From: Glaciecola sp041380235
GTDB lineage: Bacteria; Pseudomonadota; Gammaproteobacteria; Enterobacterales; Alteromonadaceae
Assembly (NCBI RefSeq): GCF_041380235.1
Contig: NZ_JBGIYY010000003.1
Span: 124,001-188,000 of the forward strand
Length of the DNA stretch: 64,000 nucleotides
Direction: 5' to 3'
Position 1 is the stretch's first letter; each line of letters starts with the position of its first letter. This document shows positions 1 through 9,104 of this stretch, in pieces. A program made the translations under genes and the position numbers. A model generated the notes under the pieces. That model searched no databases and had not been told where the DNA came from. It saw nothing but the letters and a program-made list of their open reading frames with translations.

Positions 1-1054
1 AACAAATGTCGTCACCGTCAAGCGAGGCGTTAACTTCTGGGAAGCGTTTTAAAGCCTCGGTAACCGCTTTTACATAAAAAGACATAAACCCTAAACGAAT
101 ACCATGACGTTTTTCAAAGCTCTCTTGGTACTGTTTACGCAAATCCATGATAGGTTTCATGTTAACTTCGTTGAACGTGGTAAGCATCGCAGTAGAGTTT
201 TTCGCCTCTAACAAACGCTTCGCGATTGTTTTACGCAAGCGAGTCATTGGTACGCGTTTTTCGGTACGCTCAGTTAATACAACACTTGGTTCAGCAGATG
301 CTGCCGGTGCCTTAGAACTTGGCGCAGGAGCGGCCTTCAAATGTTTTTCTACGTCTTCTTTAGTAATACGACCGCCTTTACCTGTGCCTTTAACTTGGCT
401 AGGGTCAATGTCTTTTTCACCTAGAAGTCTGCGTACTGAAGGAGAAAGTGCATCTGTATCTGCCTCATCAACACTTTCTTCTTTTGCTGCCGGTTTAGCG
501 CCTGAAGATGCGCCTTCAACGAAGGTAGCAATAACCGCCTCAGCCGTTACAGTTTCGCCTTCAGCTGCGATGATTTCTTTAATCGAACCATCGGCTGGCG
601 CAACAACTTCAAGGACAACCTTATCGGTTTCGATATCAACAAGGTTTTGGTCTCGCTGAACCTGTTCACCAGGTTGAACATGCCAAGTTGCAATTGTGGC
701 ATCAGCTACTGACTCAGGTAGCACCGGTACCTTAATTTCTGACTCTGCACCGCCAGCACTACCAGCACTTGATGACTCAGCGGGTTTAGCTGCGCTTGGA
801 GACGCTCCTGCAACTTCACCGGCTTCTAATAACCCAATGACTTGCTCACCTAAAACGGTAGCGCCTTCTTCAGCGTTAATCTCTGACATAACACCATCAG
901 CGGGCGCTACGACTTCAAGAACGACTTTATCAGTCTCAATATCTACCAAATTTTGGTCACGAGTTACCTTATCACCAGCTTTCACGTGCCAGGTAGCGAT
1001 AGTTGCATCGGCAACTGACTCCGGAAGAACTGGAACTTTTATCTCATGTGCCAT
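1..1054 (-). CDS. sucB: Dihydrolipoamide succinyltransferase, E2 of 2-oxoglutarate dehydrogenase (C-terminus cut by window edge)
   Basis: E2 core of the 2-oxoglutarate dehydrogenase complex, which transfers succinyl from E1 to CoA through lipoyl-lysine. About 351 residues are visible. There are two lipoyl domains: residues about 4-78 with the ETDKV lysine at K43, and about 106-180 with K145. They are joined by an Ala/Ser/Pro-rich linker. A peripheral-subunit-binding domain follows at about 213-245 (LSPSVRRLL...GRITKEDV), then the start of the acyltransferase domain (KRVPMTRLRKTIAKRL). The active-site end lies outside the window. The ATG at 1052-1054 sits 9 bp after the sucA stop, so the two are co-transcribed. 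E. coli SucB has one lipoyl domain; here two nearly identical copies are present. Confidence 0.95.
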   Translation of the reverse strand, partial: MAHEIKVPVLPESVADATIATWHVKAGDKVTRDQNLVDIETDKVVLEVVAPADGVMSEINAEEGATVLGEQVIGLLEAGEVAGASPSAAKPAESSSAGSAGGAESEIKVPVLPESVADATIATWHVQPGEQVQRDQNLVDIETDKVVLEVVAPADGSIKEIIAAEGETVTAEAVIATFVEGASSGAKPAAKEESVDEADTDALSPSVRRLLGEKDIDPSQVKGTGKGGRITKEDVEKHLKAAPAPSSKAPAASAEPSVVLTERTEKRVPMTRLRKTIAKRLLEAKNSTAMLTTFNEVNMKPIMDLRKQYQESFEKRHGIRLGFMSFYVKAVTEALKRFPEVNASLDGDDIC

Positions 1055-1063
1055 TGGGGTTCC

Positions 1064-3889
1064 TTATTTAATTGTAAGTGCGTCTTCAATCAACGCTTTT
1101 TGTTGCTGGTTGTGAACAGATACATAACCTACCGCTGGCGACGCGGAAGCATTTCTACCTGCATAATTTAACTTTGCAGCGCTTGGTATCGCTTGCAAAA
1201 AGTGATGTTGACTACAGTACCATGCGCCCTGATTCTGAGGCTCTTCTTGACACCATATCCAATCATTGACGTCTTTATACTTCTCTACCACTTTCGCCAA
1301 TTCGACCTGTGGAAAAGGATACAGCTGTTCTATGCGAATAATCGCTACATCATTTTGTTCATTTTTACGGCGCTGTTCGAGTAAGTCGTAATAAACCTTA
1401 CCAGAACACATCACTACACGTTTGATCTTTTGCGTATCGAGCTCATCGATTTCATCGATAACGCTATGAAATACGCCGTCAGCTAGCTCATCAATACTGC
1501 TAACTGCTAGTGGGTGCCGCAACAAAGACTTTGGCGACATAACAATCAATGGACGACGCATAGGACGCACGGATTGTCTGCGCAACATGTTGTAAACTTG
1601 TGCTGGCGTCGAAGGTACACATACTTGCCAATTATGGTCTGCACACATTTGCAAGAAACGCTCCAAGCGAGCGGAGCTATGTTCCGGCCCTTGCCCTTCA
1701 TAGCCATGAGGTAATAACACAGTTAAGCCGCATAGTCTCCCCCACTTTGCTTCACCTGAAGATAAAAACTGATCAAAAACTACTTGGGCGCCATTTGCAA
1801 AATCACCAAACTGCGCTTCCCAAATTGTCATCGTAGCAGGCTCTGCCGTCGCATAGCCATATTCAAACGCCATAACCGCTTCTTCTGACAATACGGAATC
1901 GTATATTTCAATACTGCCTTGATCTTCACTGATGTGCTGCAGTGGCATATACTCTTCGCCGGCATCTTGACCATGCAATACAGCATGGCGATGAAAAAAG
2001 GTTCCTCTGCCAGAATCTTGACCGGTGATGCGTATATTAGTGCCGTCATTAAGGATAGCAGCATACGCTAGGTTTTCAGCCATCCCCCAGTCTAAAAGAC
2101 GCTCACCCTGCATCATCGATGTACGGTCTTTGTATAACTTACTAACACGTGACTGCAAGCGATGGGATTCTGGAATAGTCGTAATCGCCGTCCCGAGTCT
2201 AATAACTTCCTCTTTACTTAGGCTCGCATCATATTTTACATCCCAATCATGACCAAGATACGGAGACCAATCGACAGAGTGCTCTGTCATTGGACGCCAC
2301 TCTTCTACCACGCACGCACCATGATCAAGCGCCGAGCGATATTCTGCCATTAGCCTTTCCACTTCGTGCTTTTCAATCGTGCCTTCGGCAATCAGTTGGT
2401 CAGCATAAATCTCACGAGGTACTGGGTGCTTTTTAATTTTTTGATACATTAGCGGTTGAGTCGCGTTAGGCTCATCTGCTTCATTGTGTCCGTGGCGGCG
2501 ATAGCAGACCAAATCAATAACCACATCGCGTTTGAACATATTGCGGTAATCTAATGCCAGTTTAGTGACAAACATGACCGCTTCAGGGTCATCTGCGTTA
2601 ACGTGGAAAATTGGCGCCTGTACCATTTTTGCAATATCGGTACAATATTGTGTTGAACGAGTATCTTCAGTTTTTGAGGTGGTGAAGCCTACTTGGTTGT
2701 TGATTACGATACGAACTGTACCGCCCACTGAAAACCCGCGCGTCTGCGACATATTAAAGGTTTCTTGTACGACCCCTTGGCCAGCAATCGCCGAATCACC
2801 ATGGATAGTAATTGGCAACACCGCTGAACCATCTTTGCAATTACGACGCACTAAACGTGCTCTAACCGACCCCATTACGACCGGATTAACAATCTCTAAG
2901 TGAGACGGGTTAAACGCTAACGCTAAATGAACATTGCCGCCAGGCGTTGCGAAATCTGAGGAGAAGCCCGCGTGATACTTAACATCACCCGCACCTAGAG
3001 TATCGTCATGCTTACCGGCAAATTCATCAAATAATACTGAAGGGTTTTTACCTAATACGTTTACAAGCACGTTTAATCGGCCGCGGTGAGCCATGCCTAA
3101 AACCACTTCTTTTGCGCCCTGCGCACCAGCCTCAGTGATGAGACCTTTTAGCATCGGAACTAAAGCATCGCCGCCCTCTAATGAAAAGCGCTTGGCACCT
3201 GTGAACTTAGACCCTAAATATTTCTCCATGCCGTCAGCGGCTATTAAGCCTTTCAGAATTTGTATCTTCTCTTCACGCTGAATAACTGGACGCGCCTCTA
3301 CTGACTCAATACGTTGCTGCAACCAACGCTTTTGCTCGGTGTCAGTAATGTGCATATATTCGGAGCCAATCGATCCACAGTAAGTACGGTTAAGGGATTT
3401 AAATAAATCACCTAGCTTCATCTTTTCGGCATCAACGGCATATGAGCCAAGATTGAACATGGTCTCAAAGTCACTGTCGTTTAGATTGTGATGAGAAAGC
3501 TCCAAATCGCGTACGCGCGGCTGTTGCCAGAGGCCTAGAGGATCTAAGTTAGCATGCTGATGGCCTCTAAACCGAAAGGCGTTGATAAGTTGGAGCACTT
3601 TTACTTGACGCTCATCACTAGGAGAGTCAGATGCTGCAACTGAGCCAGATCCTGCCCGTGCAGCAGGACCTAAACTCGCCATTTTCTTGAAATCTTCACG
3701 AATAGAGGAATGTTTGGTCTCGACCGTGACGCCTTCTATGGTAGGCAATTCGTCGAATATAGATTTCCAGTTTTCTGGTACGCTTTGAGGATCGTCGAGA
3801 TACGCTTCGTAGAGCTCTTCAACATAAGCAGCATTGCCGCCAGACATATGAGAAGAGTCCCACCATGCTTTCATCACGCTATTTTGCAT
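1064..3889 (-). CDS. sucA: 2-oxoglutarate dehydrogenase E1 component
   Basis: Thiamine-diphosphate-dependent decarboxylase that converts 2-oxoglutarate and passes succinyl to the lipoyl groups of SucB. The protein has 941 residues against 933 in E. coli, so it is full length. Recognisable segments are the N-terminal HMSGGNAAYVEELYEAYL, the AMAHRGRLNVL-like segment (GMAHRGRLNVLVNVLG), the GDSAIAGQGVVQE segment, and the transketolase-like C-terminal half (QDSGRGTFFHRHAVLH, PHGYEGQGPEHSSAR). It lies downstream of sdhB on the same strand, and sucB follows after 9 bp. This is the classic sdh-suc order. A hairpin in the sdhB-sucA gap may uncouple the two halves. Confidence 0.97.
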   Translation of the reverse strand: MQNSVMKAWWDSSHMSGGNAAYVEELYEAYLDDPQSVPENWKSIFDELPTIEGVTVETKHSSIREDFKKMASLGPAARAGSGSVAASDSPSDERQVKVLQLINAFRFRGHQHANLDPLGLWQQPRVRDLELSHHNLNDSDFETMFNLGSYAVDAEKMKLGDLFKSLNRTYCGSIGSEYMHITDTEQKRWLQQRIESVEARPVIQREEKIQILKGLIAADGMEKYLGSKFTGAKRFSLEGGDALVPMLKGLITEAGAQGAKEVVLGMAHRGRLNVLVNVLGKNPSVLFDEFAGKHDDTLGAGDVKYHAGFSSDFATPGGNVHLALAFNPSHLEIVNPVVMGSVRARLVRRNCKDGSAVLPITIHGDSAIAGQGVVQETFNMSQTRGFSVGGTVRIVINNQVGFTTSKTEDTRSTQYCTDIAKMVQAPIFHVNADDPEAVMFVTKLALDYRNMFKRDVVIDLVCYRRHGHNEADEPNATQPLMYQKIKKHPVPREIYADQLIAEGTIEKHEVERLMAEYRSALDHGACVVEEWRPMTEHSVDWSPYLGHDWDVKYDASLSKEEVIRLGTAITTIPESHRLQSRVSKLYKDRTSMMQGERLLDWGMAENLAYAAILNDGTNIRITGQDSGRGTFFHRHAVLHGQDAGEEYMPLQHISEDQGSIEIYDSVLSEEAVMAFEYGYATAEPATMTIWEAQFGDFANGAQVVFDQFLSSGEAKWGRLCGLTVLLPHGYEGQGPEHSSARLERFLQMCADHNWQVCVPSTPAQVYNMLRRQSVRPMRRPLIVMSPKSLLRHPLAVSSIDELADGVFHSVIDEIDELDTQKIKRVVMCSGKVYYDLLEQRRKNEQNDVAIIRIEQLYPFPQVELAKVVEKYKDVNDWIWCQEEPQNQGAWYCSQHHFLQAIPSAAKLNYAGRNASASPAVGYVSVHNQQQKALIEDALTIK

Positions 3890-4000
3890 CGTTTAGCCTT
3901 GATATTCGTTGTTAACCGTATTGTATTCTATGTAAATTTCATTTTAAATCGACTTCTACCATAGTGGTAAGTAAAAATGAAAAAAAGATCACTAAATGGT

Positions 4001-4034
4001 AAAAAAATAGCCACCCATTGCTGGACGGCTATTT
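4001..4034 (-). terminator. Intrinsic terminator or attenuator between sdhB and sucA
   Basis: An 8-bp stem AAATAGCC/GGCTATTT (4005-4012 with 4027-4034) encloses a 14-nt loop. Read on the minus strand it is followed by seven T. It lies about 35 nt past the sdhB stop and about 110 nt before the sucA start, so it could end or attenuate sdhCDAB transcripts before sucAB. The loop is longish, so efficiency is uncertain. Confidence 0.5.
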
Positions 4035-4068
4035 CTCAATGTCGATATGTTACCAAATCTAGCGTCAA

Positions 4069-4782
4069 TTACACTGCTCTTTGTAATAACATCGATTTTA
4101 TTTGGCCAATTGCCTTGGTTGGATTAAGACCTTTTGGACAAACGCTGACGCAGTTCATAATGCCGTGGCATCTAAAAACACTAAATGCATCATCTAAATC
4201 GTTGAGTCTTTCATCGGTTGCCGTGTCGCGCGTATCGATTAAGAACCGATAAGCATGCAATAATCCTGCCGGACCGATAAATTTATCTGGATTCCACCAA
4301 AATGATGGGCAAGATGTTGAGCAACACGCACATAATATACACTCGTACAGACCATCTAGCTTTGCTCTGTCTTCAGGGCTTTGCAAATGCTCGCGGGCTG
4401 GTTGGTCTTTTCCGTCGTTAATCAAGAACGGTTTAATTTTCTCGTACTGCGTGTAAAACTGAGTCATGTCAACTACAAGATCACGCACGACTGGCAAACC
4501 TGGTAATGGGCGAACCACAATTTTCTTACCTTTACCTAAAGCAGATAAAGGCGTGATACATGCAAGACCGTTTTTGCCGTTCATGTTCATGCCATCTGAA
4601 CCACAAACACCTTCGCGACATGAACGACGGAAAGATAATGTTGGGTCTTTTTCTTTCAACGCGATTAGCGCATCCAGAACCATCATATCCTGACCTTCTT
4701 CCACTTCTAAGCTATAGTCTTCCATGCGTGGCGCATCGTCCACTTCTGGGTTGTAACGATAAATTGAAAAATTAAGTTGCAT
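4069..4782 (-). CDS. sdhB: Succinate dehydrogenase iron-sulfur subunit
   Basis: Carries electrons from the flavoprotein SdhA to the quinone site of SdhCD in the inner membrane complex II. The protein has 237 residues, the usual length. The 2Fe-2S ligands are in SCREGVCGSDG and the following GLAC. The C-terminal half has the CILCACCSTSCPS cluster motif and CVSVCPKGLNP for the 4Fe-4S and 3Fe-4S centres. The tryptophans in PSFWWNPDKF correspond to the quinone-proximal segment. It is last in sdhCDAB, 13 bp after sdhA. Confidence 0.97.
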   Translation of the reverse strand: MQLNFSIYRYNPEVDDAPRMEDYSLEVEEGQDMMVLDALIALKEKDPTLSFRRSCREGVCGSDGMNMNGKNGLACITPLSALGKGKKIVVRPLPGLPVVRDLVVDMTQFYTQYEKIKPFLINDGKDQPAREHLQSPEDRAKLDGLYECILCACCSTSCPSFWWNPDKFIGPAGLLHAYRFLIDTRDTATDERLNDLDDAFSVFRCHGIMNCVSVCPKGLNPTKAIGQIKSMLLQRAV

Positions 4783-4795
4783 ACGACTGCTCCTA

Positions 4796-6568
4796 TTAAT
4801 ACGAACGCACTTTGGGAGGGAACGCTTCCCTCAGCTTCGGTGTCATGTTTACGTCACGCTTTCTCATTGAATTTGACTCAGGCAAATAAATTGAGTGACA
4901 TAACCAATTTTCATCATCACGTTCAGTGAAATCGAAACGACTATGAGCGCCTCGGCTTTCCGTTCTGAAATTGGCAGCAAGCGCGGTGCTGTAAGCGGTT
5001 TCCATAAGGTTGTCTAATTCTAAGCATTCAATACGCTGGGTATTGAAATCTGCGCTTTTATCGTCAAGCCTAGCATTGTTCAAGCGCTCGCGGATTTCAC
5101 CAAGCTCTTTGAGACCTTCGGCCATTGCCTCGCCTTCACGGAACACTGAGAAATTAAGCTGCATACATTTTTGCATATCTTTCTTAATTTGCACTGGGTC
5201 TTCACCCTTGCCTTTCTCTGTGCTTTCCCAGCGATTAAATCTGGCCATTGCTAAGTCAATATCACTCTCTGATGCGTCAGACTTGATATCAATTTCGTCA
5301 ATGCTCTTGCCAAGATGCAATCCTGTTGCGCGCCCAAATACGACTAGGTCAAGCAGTGAGTTTCCACCTAGGCGGTTAGCACCATGAACGGATACACAAG
5401 CAATCTCGCCACATGCAAATAAACCATCAATATGTGACTCGTTGCCGTCTTGATCAATTTGAATAACTTGGCCGTCTACATTAGTTGGAATACCGCCCAT
5501 CATATAATGACAAGTTGGAATTACAGGAATAGGCTCTTTTACTGGATCTACGTGAGCAAAAGTACGTGATAACTCCAAAATTCCAGGTAAACGTGATTCA
5601 AGTACGTCTTTACCAAGATGATCGAGTTTTAATTTAATGTGAGTACCCCAAGGACCTTCACAGCCTCGGCCTTCACGAATTTCAGTCATCATTGAGCGTG
5701 CAACAACGTCACGACCGGCTAGGTCTTTAGCGTTTGGTGCATAACGCTCCATAAAGCGCTCGCCGTCTTTATTCAGTAGGTAGCCACCTTCACCGCGGCA
5801 GCCTTCCGTTACCAGGGTACCCGCACCGGCAATACCGGTTGGGTGGAACTGCCACATTTCCATGTCTTGCGCTGGCGCACCAGCACGAAGCGCCATGCCA
5901 ATGCCGTCGCCGGTATTGATGTGAGCGTTTGTGGTCGATGCATAAATGCGTCCTGCGCCACCCGTTGCAAGCACGACTGCGCGAGACTTGAAGTAGACAA
6001 CTTCGCCAGTTTCGATATCGATCGCAGTGCAGCCAACAACTTGACCCTGCTGATTTTTGACAAGATCAAGCGCATACCATTCACTAAATACTTTGGTTTT
6101 ATTCTTTACATTTTGCTGATACAACAAATGCAGTAGTGCATGACCTGTTCTATCTGCGGCAGCTGCAGTACGCGCGGCCTGCTCACCGCCAAAGTTTTTC
6201 GATTGTCCACCGAATGGGCGCTGGTACACCTTACCATTTTCAAAACGCGAAAAAGGCAAACCCATATTTTCTAATTCGATAATCGCCTCGGGGCCAGTTT
6301 TACACATGTATTCGGCAGCTTCTTGGTCGGCAATATAATCCGACCCTTTAACTGTGTCATACATATGCCATTCCCAGTTATCTTCATGGGAGTTGCCCAG
6401 TGCCACCGTGATACCGCCCTGCGCAGATACCGTGTGTGAGCGTGTTGGAAAGACTTTTGATAATAATGCACATGAGCGGCCAGACTGCGAAATTTGCAAA
6501 GCCGCGCGCATTCCGGCGCCGCCTGCACCGATAACTACCGCATCAAATTCATGAACTGGTAACGTCAT
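4796..6568 (-). CDS. sdhA: Succinate dehydrogenase flavoprotein subunit
   Basis: Oxidises succinate to fumarate with covalently bound FAD on the cytoplasmic face of complex II. The protein has 590 residues, close to the 588 of E. coli. The N-terminal dinucleotide-binding GAGGAGMRAALQ motif is present, the flavin-linked histidine is in RSHTVSAQGG, and the substrate-loop segments HPTGIAGAGTLVTEG and CHYMMGGIPTN are intact. I chose the ATG at 6566-6568 (MTLPVHEFDAVV), one base after the sdhD stop. The open frame extends 13 codons upstream into sdhD, but those codons lack family similarity. Confidence 0.97.
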   Translation of the reverse strand: MTLPVHEFDAVVIGAGGAGMRAALQISQSGRSCALLSKVFPTRSHTVSAQGGITVALGNSHEDNWEWHMYDTVKGSDYIADQEAAEYMCKTGPEAIIELENMGLPFSRFENGKVYQRPFGGQSKNFGGEQAARTAAAADRTGHALLHLLYQQNVKNKTKVFSEWYALDLVKNQQGQVVGCTAIDIETGEVVYFKSRAVVLATGGAGRIYASTTNAHINTGDGIGMALRAGAPAQDMEMWQFHPTGIAGAGTLVTEGCRGEGGYLLNKDGERFMERYAPNAKDLAGRDVVARSMMTEIREGRGCEGPWGTHIKLKLDHLGKDVLESRLPGILELSRTFAHVDPVKEPIPVIPTCHYMMGGIPTNVDGQVIQIDQDGNESHIDGLFACGEIACVSVHGANRLGGNSLLDLVVFGRATGLHLGKSIDEIDIKSDASESDIDLAMARFNRWESTEKGKGEDPVQIKKDMQKCMQLNFSVFREGEAMAEGLKELGEIRERLNNARLDDKSADFNTQRIECLELDNLMETAYSTALAANFRTESRGAHSRFDFTERDDENWLCHSIYLPESNSMRKRDVNMTPKLREAFPPKVRSY

Positions 6569-6569
6569 T

Positions 6570-6917
6570 TTATACACCCCATAATACGAATAGACCAATC
6601 GCCACATAGGCGATCGCGAGTAAGTTTAATACAAACTGCAATACAATTCTGAGTCTGTGCGGTTTGACATAATCTGTTAGCACTTGCCAAAGTCCGATTC
6701 TTACGTGCATCAGTATTGCAATTAGCGTAACCAGCGTGAATGCTTTCATATAAATCGATGCAAATAAACCTTGCCATATCTCAAAGGTGATAACAGGAGT
6801 GGCAATAAAGAAATACACCATGAAAATCGAGAACGCTGAGATAACCGCTGCAGACGCGCGCAGTGTTACGTAGTCTTGAATACCGTTACGTTTAATTGAT
6901 GCTTGATTGGTTACCAT
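6570..6917 (-). CDS. sdhD: Succinate dehydrogenase membrane anchor subunit
   Basis: Small membrane anchor that, with SdhC, binds haem b and ubiquinone. The chosen start (MVTNQASIKRNGIQDYV) gives 115 residues, equal to E. coli SdhD. It overlaps the last 7 bases of sdhC, which suggests translational coupling. Three hydrophobic segments are visible (about residues 18-42, 52-75 and 87-112). The DYVKPHRLRI loop sits between the second and third. A longer open frame begins 12 codons upstream inside sdhC but is unlikely to be used. Confidence 0.93.
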   Translation of the reverse strand: MVTNQASIKRNGIQDYVTLRASAAVISAFSIFMVYFFIATPVITFEIWQGLFASIYMKAFTLVTLIAILMHVRIGLWQVLTDYVKPHRLRIVLQFVLNLLAIAYVAIGLFVLWGV

Positions 6918-7285
6918 AACACTACCCCTAATACGATTGTGATTATAATCCACAGACCCATGGCAACGTTTGCGCTTGTATTACCTGAGTCGAGTTCTTC
7001 CCAATGGCCCATGTCCATGACCACATGGCGAATACCGCCAATAAAATGGAAAGTAAGAGCAGACAATGTTCCTACGGTGACGATGTATCCGAGTATTCCG
7101 CCCATCACATCTTTGACCAAGGCAAAGCCTTCAGCAGAACCTACTGAAATTGCCCATGCCCAAATAACGAATACCAGCGCAAAAAACATTGCTACGCCCG
7201 TTATTCGATGCAAAATTGAAGCTTTACCTGCGGAGGGTAATTTGATTGTGGTTAAATCTAGATTGACCGGTCTTTGTTTTTTCAC
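6911..7285 (-). CDS. sdhC: Succinate dehydrogenase cytochrome b556 subunit
   Basis: Membrane cytochrome subunit of complex II, first gene of the sdhCDAB operon. The 124 residues form three hydrophobic helices. Family features include the N-terminal RPVNLDLTTIKLP, the quinone-site SILHRITGV (Ser and Arg) and the haem-ligand region HFIGGIRHVVMDMG. The start is followed by KKQRPV, as in relatives. The operon reads away from gltA, and the 429-bp divergent interval must hold its promoter, although I could not pick a convincing minus-strand promoter by eye. Confidence 0.95.
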   Translation of the reverse strand: MKKQRPVNLDLTTIKLPSAGKASILHRITGVAMFFALVFVIWAWAISVGSAEGFALVKDVMGGILGYIVTVGTLSALTFHFIGGIRHVVMDMGHWEELDSGNTSANVAMGLWIIITIVLGVVLW

Positions 7286-7584
7286 AATAAAACGCCTGTT
7301 GTTGTTTTCTGTATTGATACCATAGGTTTATCGGTTTATGGCATACAACTTTGGTTGTGTGTTTACACTCAATTTACACCCACAAATGTTAACCACTTGT
7401 GAATTAGTCTTTATAAAGTTATTACAAAATAACCCTTTAAATTCAGTGGGTTTGAAGCATAGCAACCCACGATCTTAATAGCAATCAAATGTTCATTGTT
7501 AGGACTTTGGTCGTAAACTTTTCTTTATAGACCTTTATCCATGTTATTTATACAGAATATATATTGAGCAGATCTGCATTTAAA

Positions 7585-7613
7585 TTGACTTCAGCTATCA
7601 TTAGGTTAAGAAT
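7585..7613 (+). promoter_or_regulatory. Candidate sigma-70 promoter of gltA
   Basis: A -35-like TTGACT at 7585-7590 is followed, after 17 bp, by AAGAAT at 7608-7613 (4 of 6 matches to the -10 consensus). If used, it would give a leader of about 95 nt containing the inverted repeat at 7640-7667. Picked by eye only. Confidence 0.35.
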
Positions 7614-7639
7614 ATCGGCACTTTTCGCACATATATGAC

Positions 7640-7667
7640 CAATTTGTTGCTCATTGTGAACAAATTG
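7640..7667. repeat. 9-bp inverted repeat in the gltA leader
   Basis: CAATTTGTT and AACAAATTG are perfect reverse complements separated by 10 nt, ending about 48 nt before the gltA ATG. It could be a dimeric operator or an RNA hairpin in the gltA 5' untranslated region. I do not recognise it as a known site. Confidence 0.55.
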
Positions 7668-7714
7668 CGCGTTTTTTCCGTTTAAGCGGAAACCTCAACT
7701 TAGGAGAGTATTTC

Positions 7715-8995
7715 ATGTCAGACAAATTTGCCACGCTTAAAGCGGGTGATATCGAAGTAGAACTACCGATTTTAGAAGGCACAGAAGGACACCCTGTTAT
7801 TGATGTGCGTGCTTTAGGTGGTAAAGGCTACTTCACATTCGACCCAGGCTTTATGGCAACAGGCTCTTGTGAATCTTCGATTACGTTTATAGATGGTGCA
7901 AAAGGAATATTGTTACATCGCGGATTTTCAATCGAAGATCTAGCAAGAGATTCCGATTATTTAGAAGTATGTTACATGCTGCTGAATGGTGACCAGCCTT
8001 CTGCTGAACAATACAGTGAATTTAAAGAAACCATTACACGCCACACCATGGTGCATGAACAGTTAAATATGTTCTTTCATGGCTTTAGAAACGACGCACA
8101 CCCCATGGCAATGCTATGTGGAACTGTTGGAGCAATGTCGTCTTTCTATCACAGTGATTTAGACGTTGCTGACCCAGAGCAGCGAATGCGCTCTGCACAT
8201 CGTTTAATTGCAAAAATGCCTACCTTGGTATCAATGTGCTACAAATACAACGTTGGGCAGCCGTTTGTTTACCCTCGCAATGATTTGAGCTACGCAGCCA
8301 ACTTTTTAAACATGATGTTTTCAGTTCCCGCAGAAGACTATCAAATAAGCCCAGCCGTAGAGCGGGCAATGGATCGTATTTTCATCTTGCATGCTGACCA
8401 TGAGCAAAATGCCTCGACGTCTACTGTTCGTCTTGCTGGCTCTTCAGGCGCAAACCCATATGCATGCATCGCTGCAGGCGTAGCCTCACTATGGGGTCCT
8501 GCTCATGGCGGAGCAAATGAAGCATGTTTAAATATGCTCGAAGAAATTGGTTCTGTCGATCGGATACCAGAGTTTATTGCTCGTGCCAAAGACAAAAACG
8601 ACCCCTTCCGTTTGATGGGTTTTGGTCACCGCGTTTACAAAAACCATGACCCACGCGCTACTGTTATGCGTGAGAGCTGTCATGAAGTCTTGAGCGAACT
8701 CAAAGTCAAGAACCCATTACTAGAAGTCGCCATGGAGCTAGAGCGCATTGCATTAAGCGACCCTTACTTCGCCGAGAAGAAACTGTTCCCGAACGTAGAT
8801 TTTTACTCAGGTATCGTATTAAGTGCGATTGGTATTCCAACCAACATGTTCACGTGCATCTTTGCTTTAGCAAGAACAGTAGGTTGGATATCACACTGGC
8901 ACGAAATGTTGAGCCAACCAGGACAGAAAATTGGTCGTCCTCGTCAGCTTTATACCGGCCACAGCAAACGTCCTTATTCTGCGATTGAAAAGTAA
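7715..8995 (+). CDS. gltA: Type II (hexameric, NADH-sensitive family) citrate synthase
   Basis: Condenses acetyl-CoA and oxaloacetate to citrate, the entry step of the TCA cycle. The protein has 426 residues, as expected for the Gram-negative enzyme. Catalytic regions are present: GPAHGGANEACL, MGFGHRVYKNHDPR and NVDFYSGIVL, with the conserved GSCESSITFIDG N-terminal part. The start is supported by AGGAG 8-12 bases upstream. It is followed by a strong intrinsic terminator. Its divergent partner is sdhCDAB-sucAB, so six TCA enzyme subunit genes share one control region. Confidence 0.97.
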   Translation: MSDKFATLKAGDIEVELPILEGTEGHPVIDVRALGGKGYFTFDPGFMATGSCESSITFIDGAKGILLHRGFSIEDLARDSDYLEVCYMLLNGDQPSAEQYSEFKETITRHTMVHEQLNMFFHGFRNDAHPMAMLCGTVGAMSSFYHSDLDVADPEQRMRSAHRLIAKMPTLVSMCYKYNVGQPFVYPRNDLSYAANFLNMMFSVPAEDYQISPAVERAMDRIFILHADHEQNASTSTVRLAGSSGANPYACIAAGVASLWGPAHGGANEACLNMLEEIGSVDRIPEFIARAKDKNDPFRLMGFGHRVYKNHDPRATVMRESCHEVLSELKVKNPLLEVAMELERIALSDPYFAEKKLFPNVDFYSGIVLSAIGIPTNMFTCIFALARTVGWISHWHEMLSQPGQKIGRPRQLYTGHSKRPYSAIEK

Positions 8996-9013
8996 AAATA
9001 TTGTCATAATAAT

Positions 9014-9039
9014 AAAGCGCCTCTTACGGCGCTTTTTTT
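9014..9039 (+). terminator. Rho-independent terminator of gltA
   Basis: The perfect 8-bp stem AAAGCGCC/GGCGCTTT with a 6-nt loop is followed by a run of T, beginning 18 bases after the gltA stop. Confidence 0.9.
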
Positions 9040-9104
9040 ATCGTCAATATTCTCGGTTCGGGCCTACTCTCTTGTTGACCCATAAATAAAATAGCAGACT
9101 ATCG

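Larger units (their letters stand above)
7286..7714. promoter_or_regulatory. Divergent sdhC / gltA control region
   Basis: This 429-bp AT-rich interval has no open reading frame I would support and separates two TCA-cycle units transcribed outward. In relatives this region integrates oxygen and carbon signals (ArcA, CRP, Fnr); I could not confirm any of those sites by eye. It contains a candidate gltA promoter, a 9-bp inverted repeat and a small stem TTTCCG/CGGAAA just before the gltA ribosome binding site (AGGAG). Confidence 0.7.

Noticed and set aside
147..1115. Two plus-strand open frames antisense to sucB
   Set aside because: They mirror the duplicated lipoyl domains on the opposite strand; composition is Ser/Thr-rich with no ribosome binding site or family similarity.
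6569..6607. N-terminal extension of SdhA into sdhD
   Set aside because: The family start is MTLPVHEFD; the extra 13 codons are sdhD sequence in another frame.
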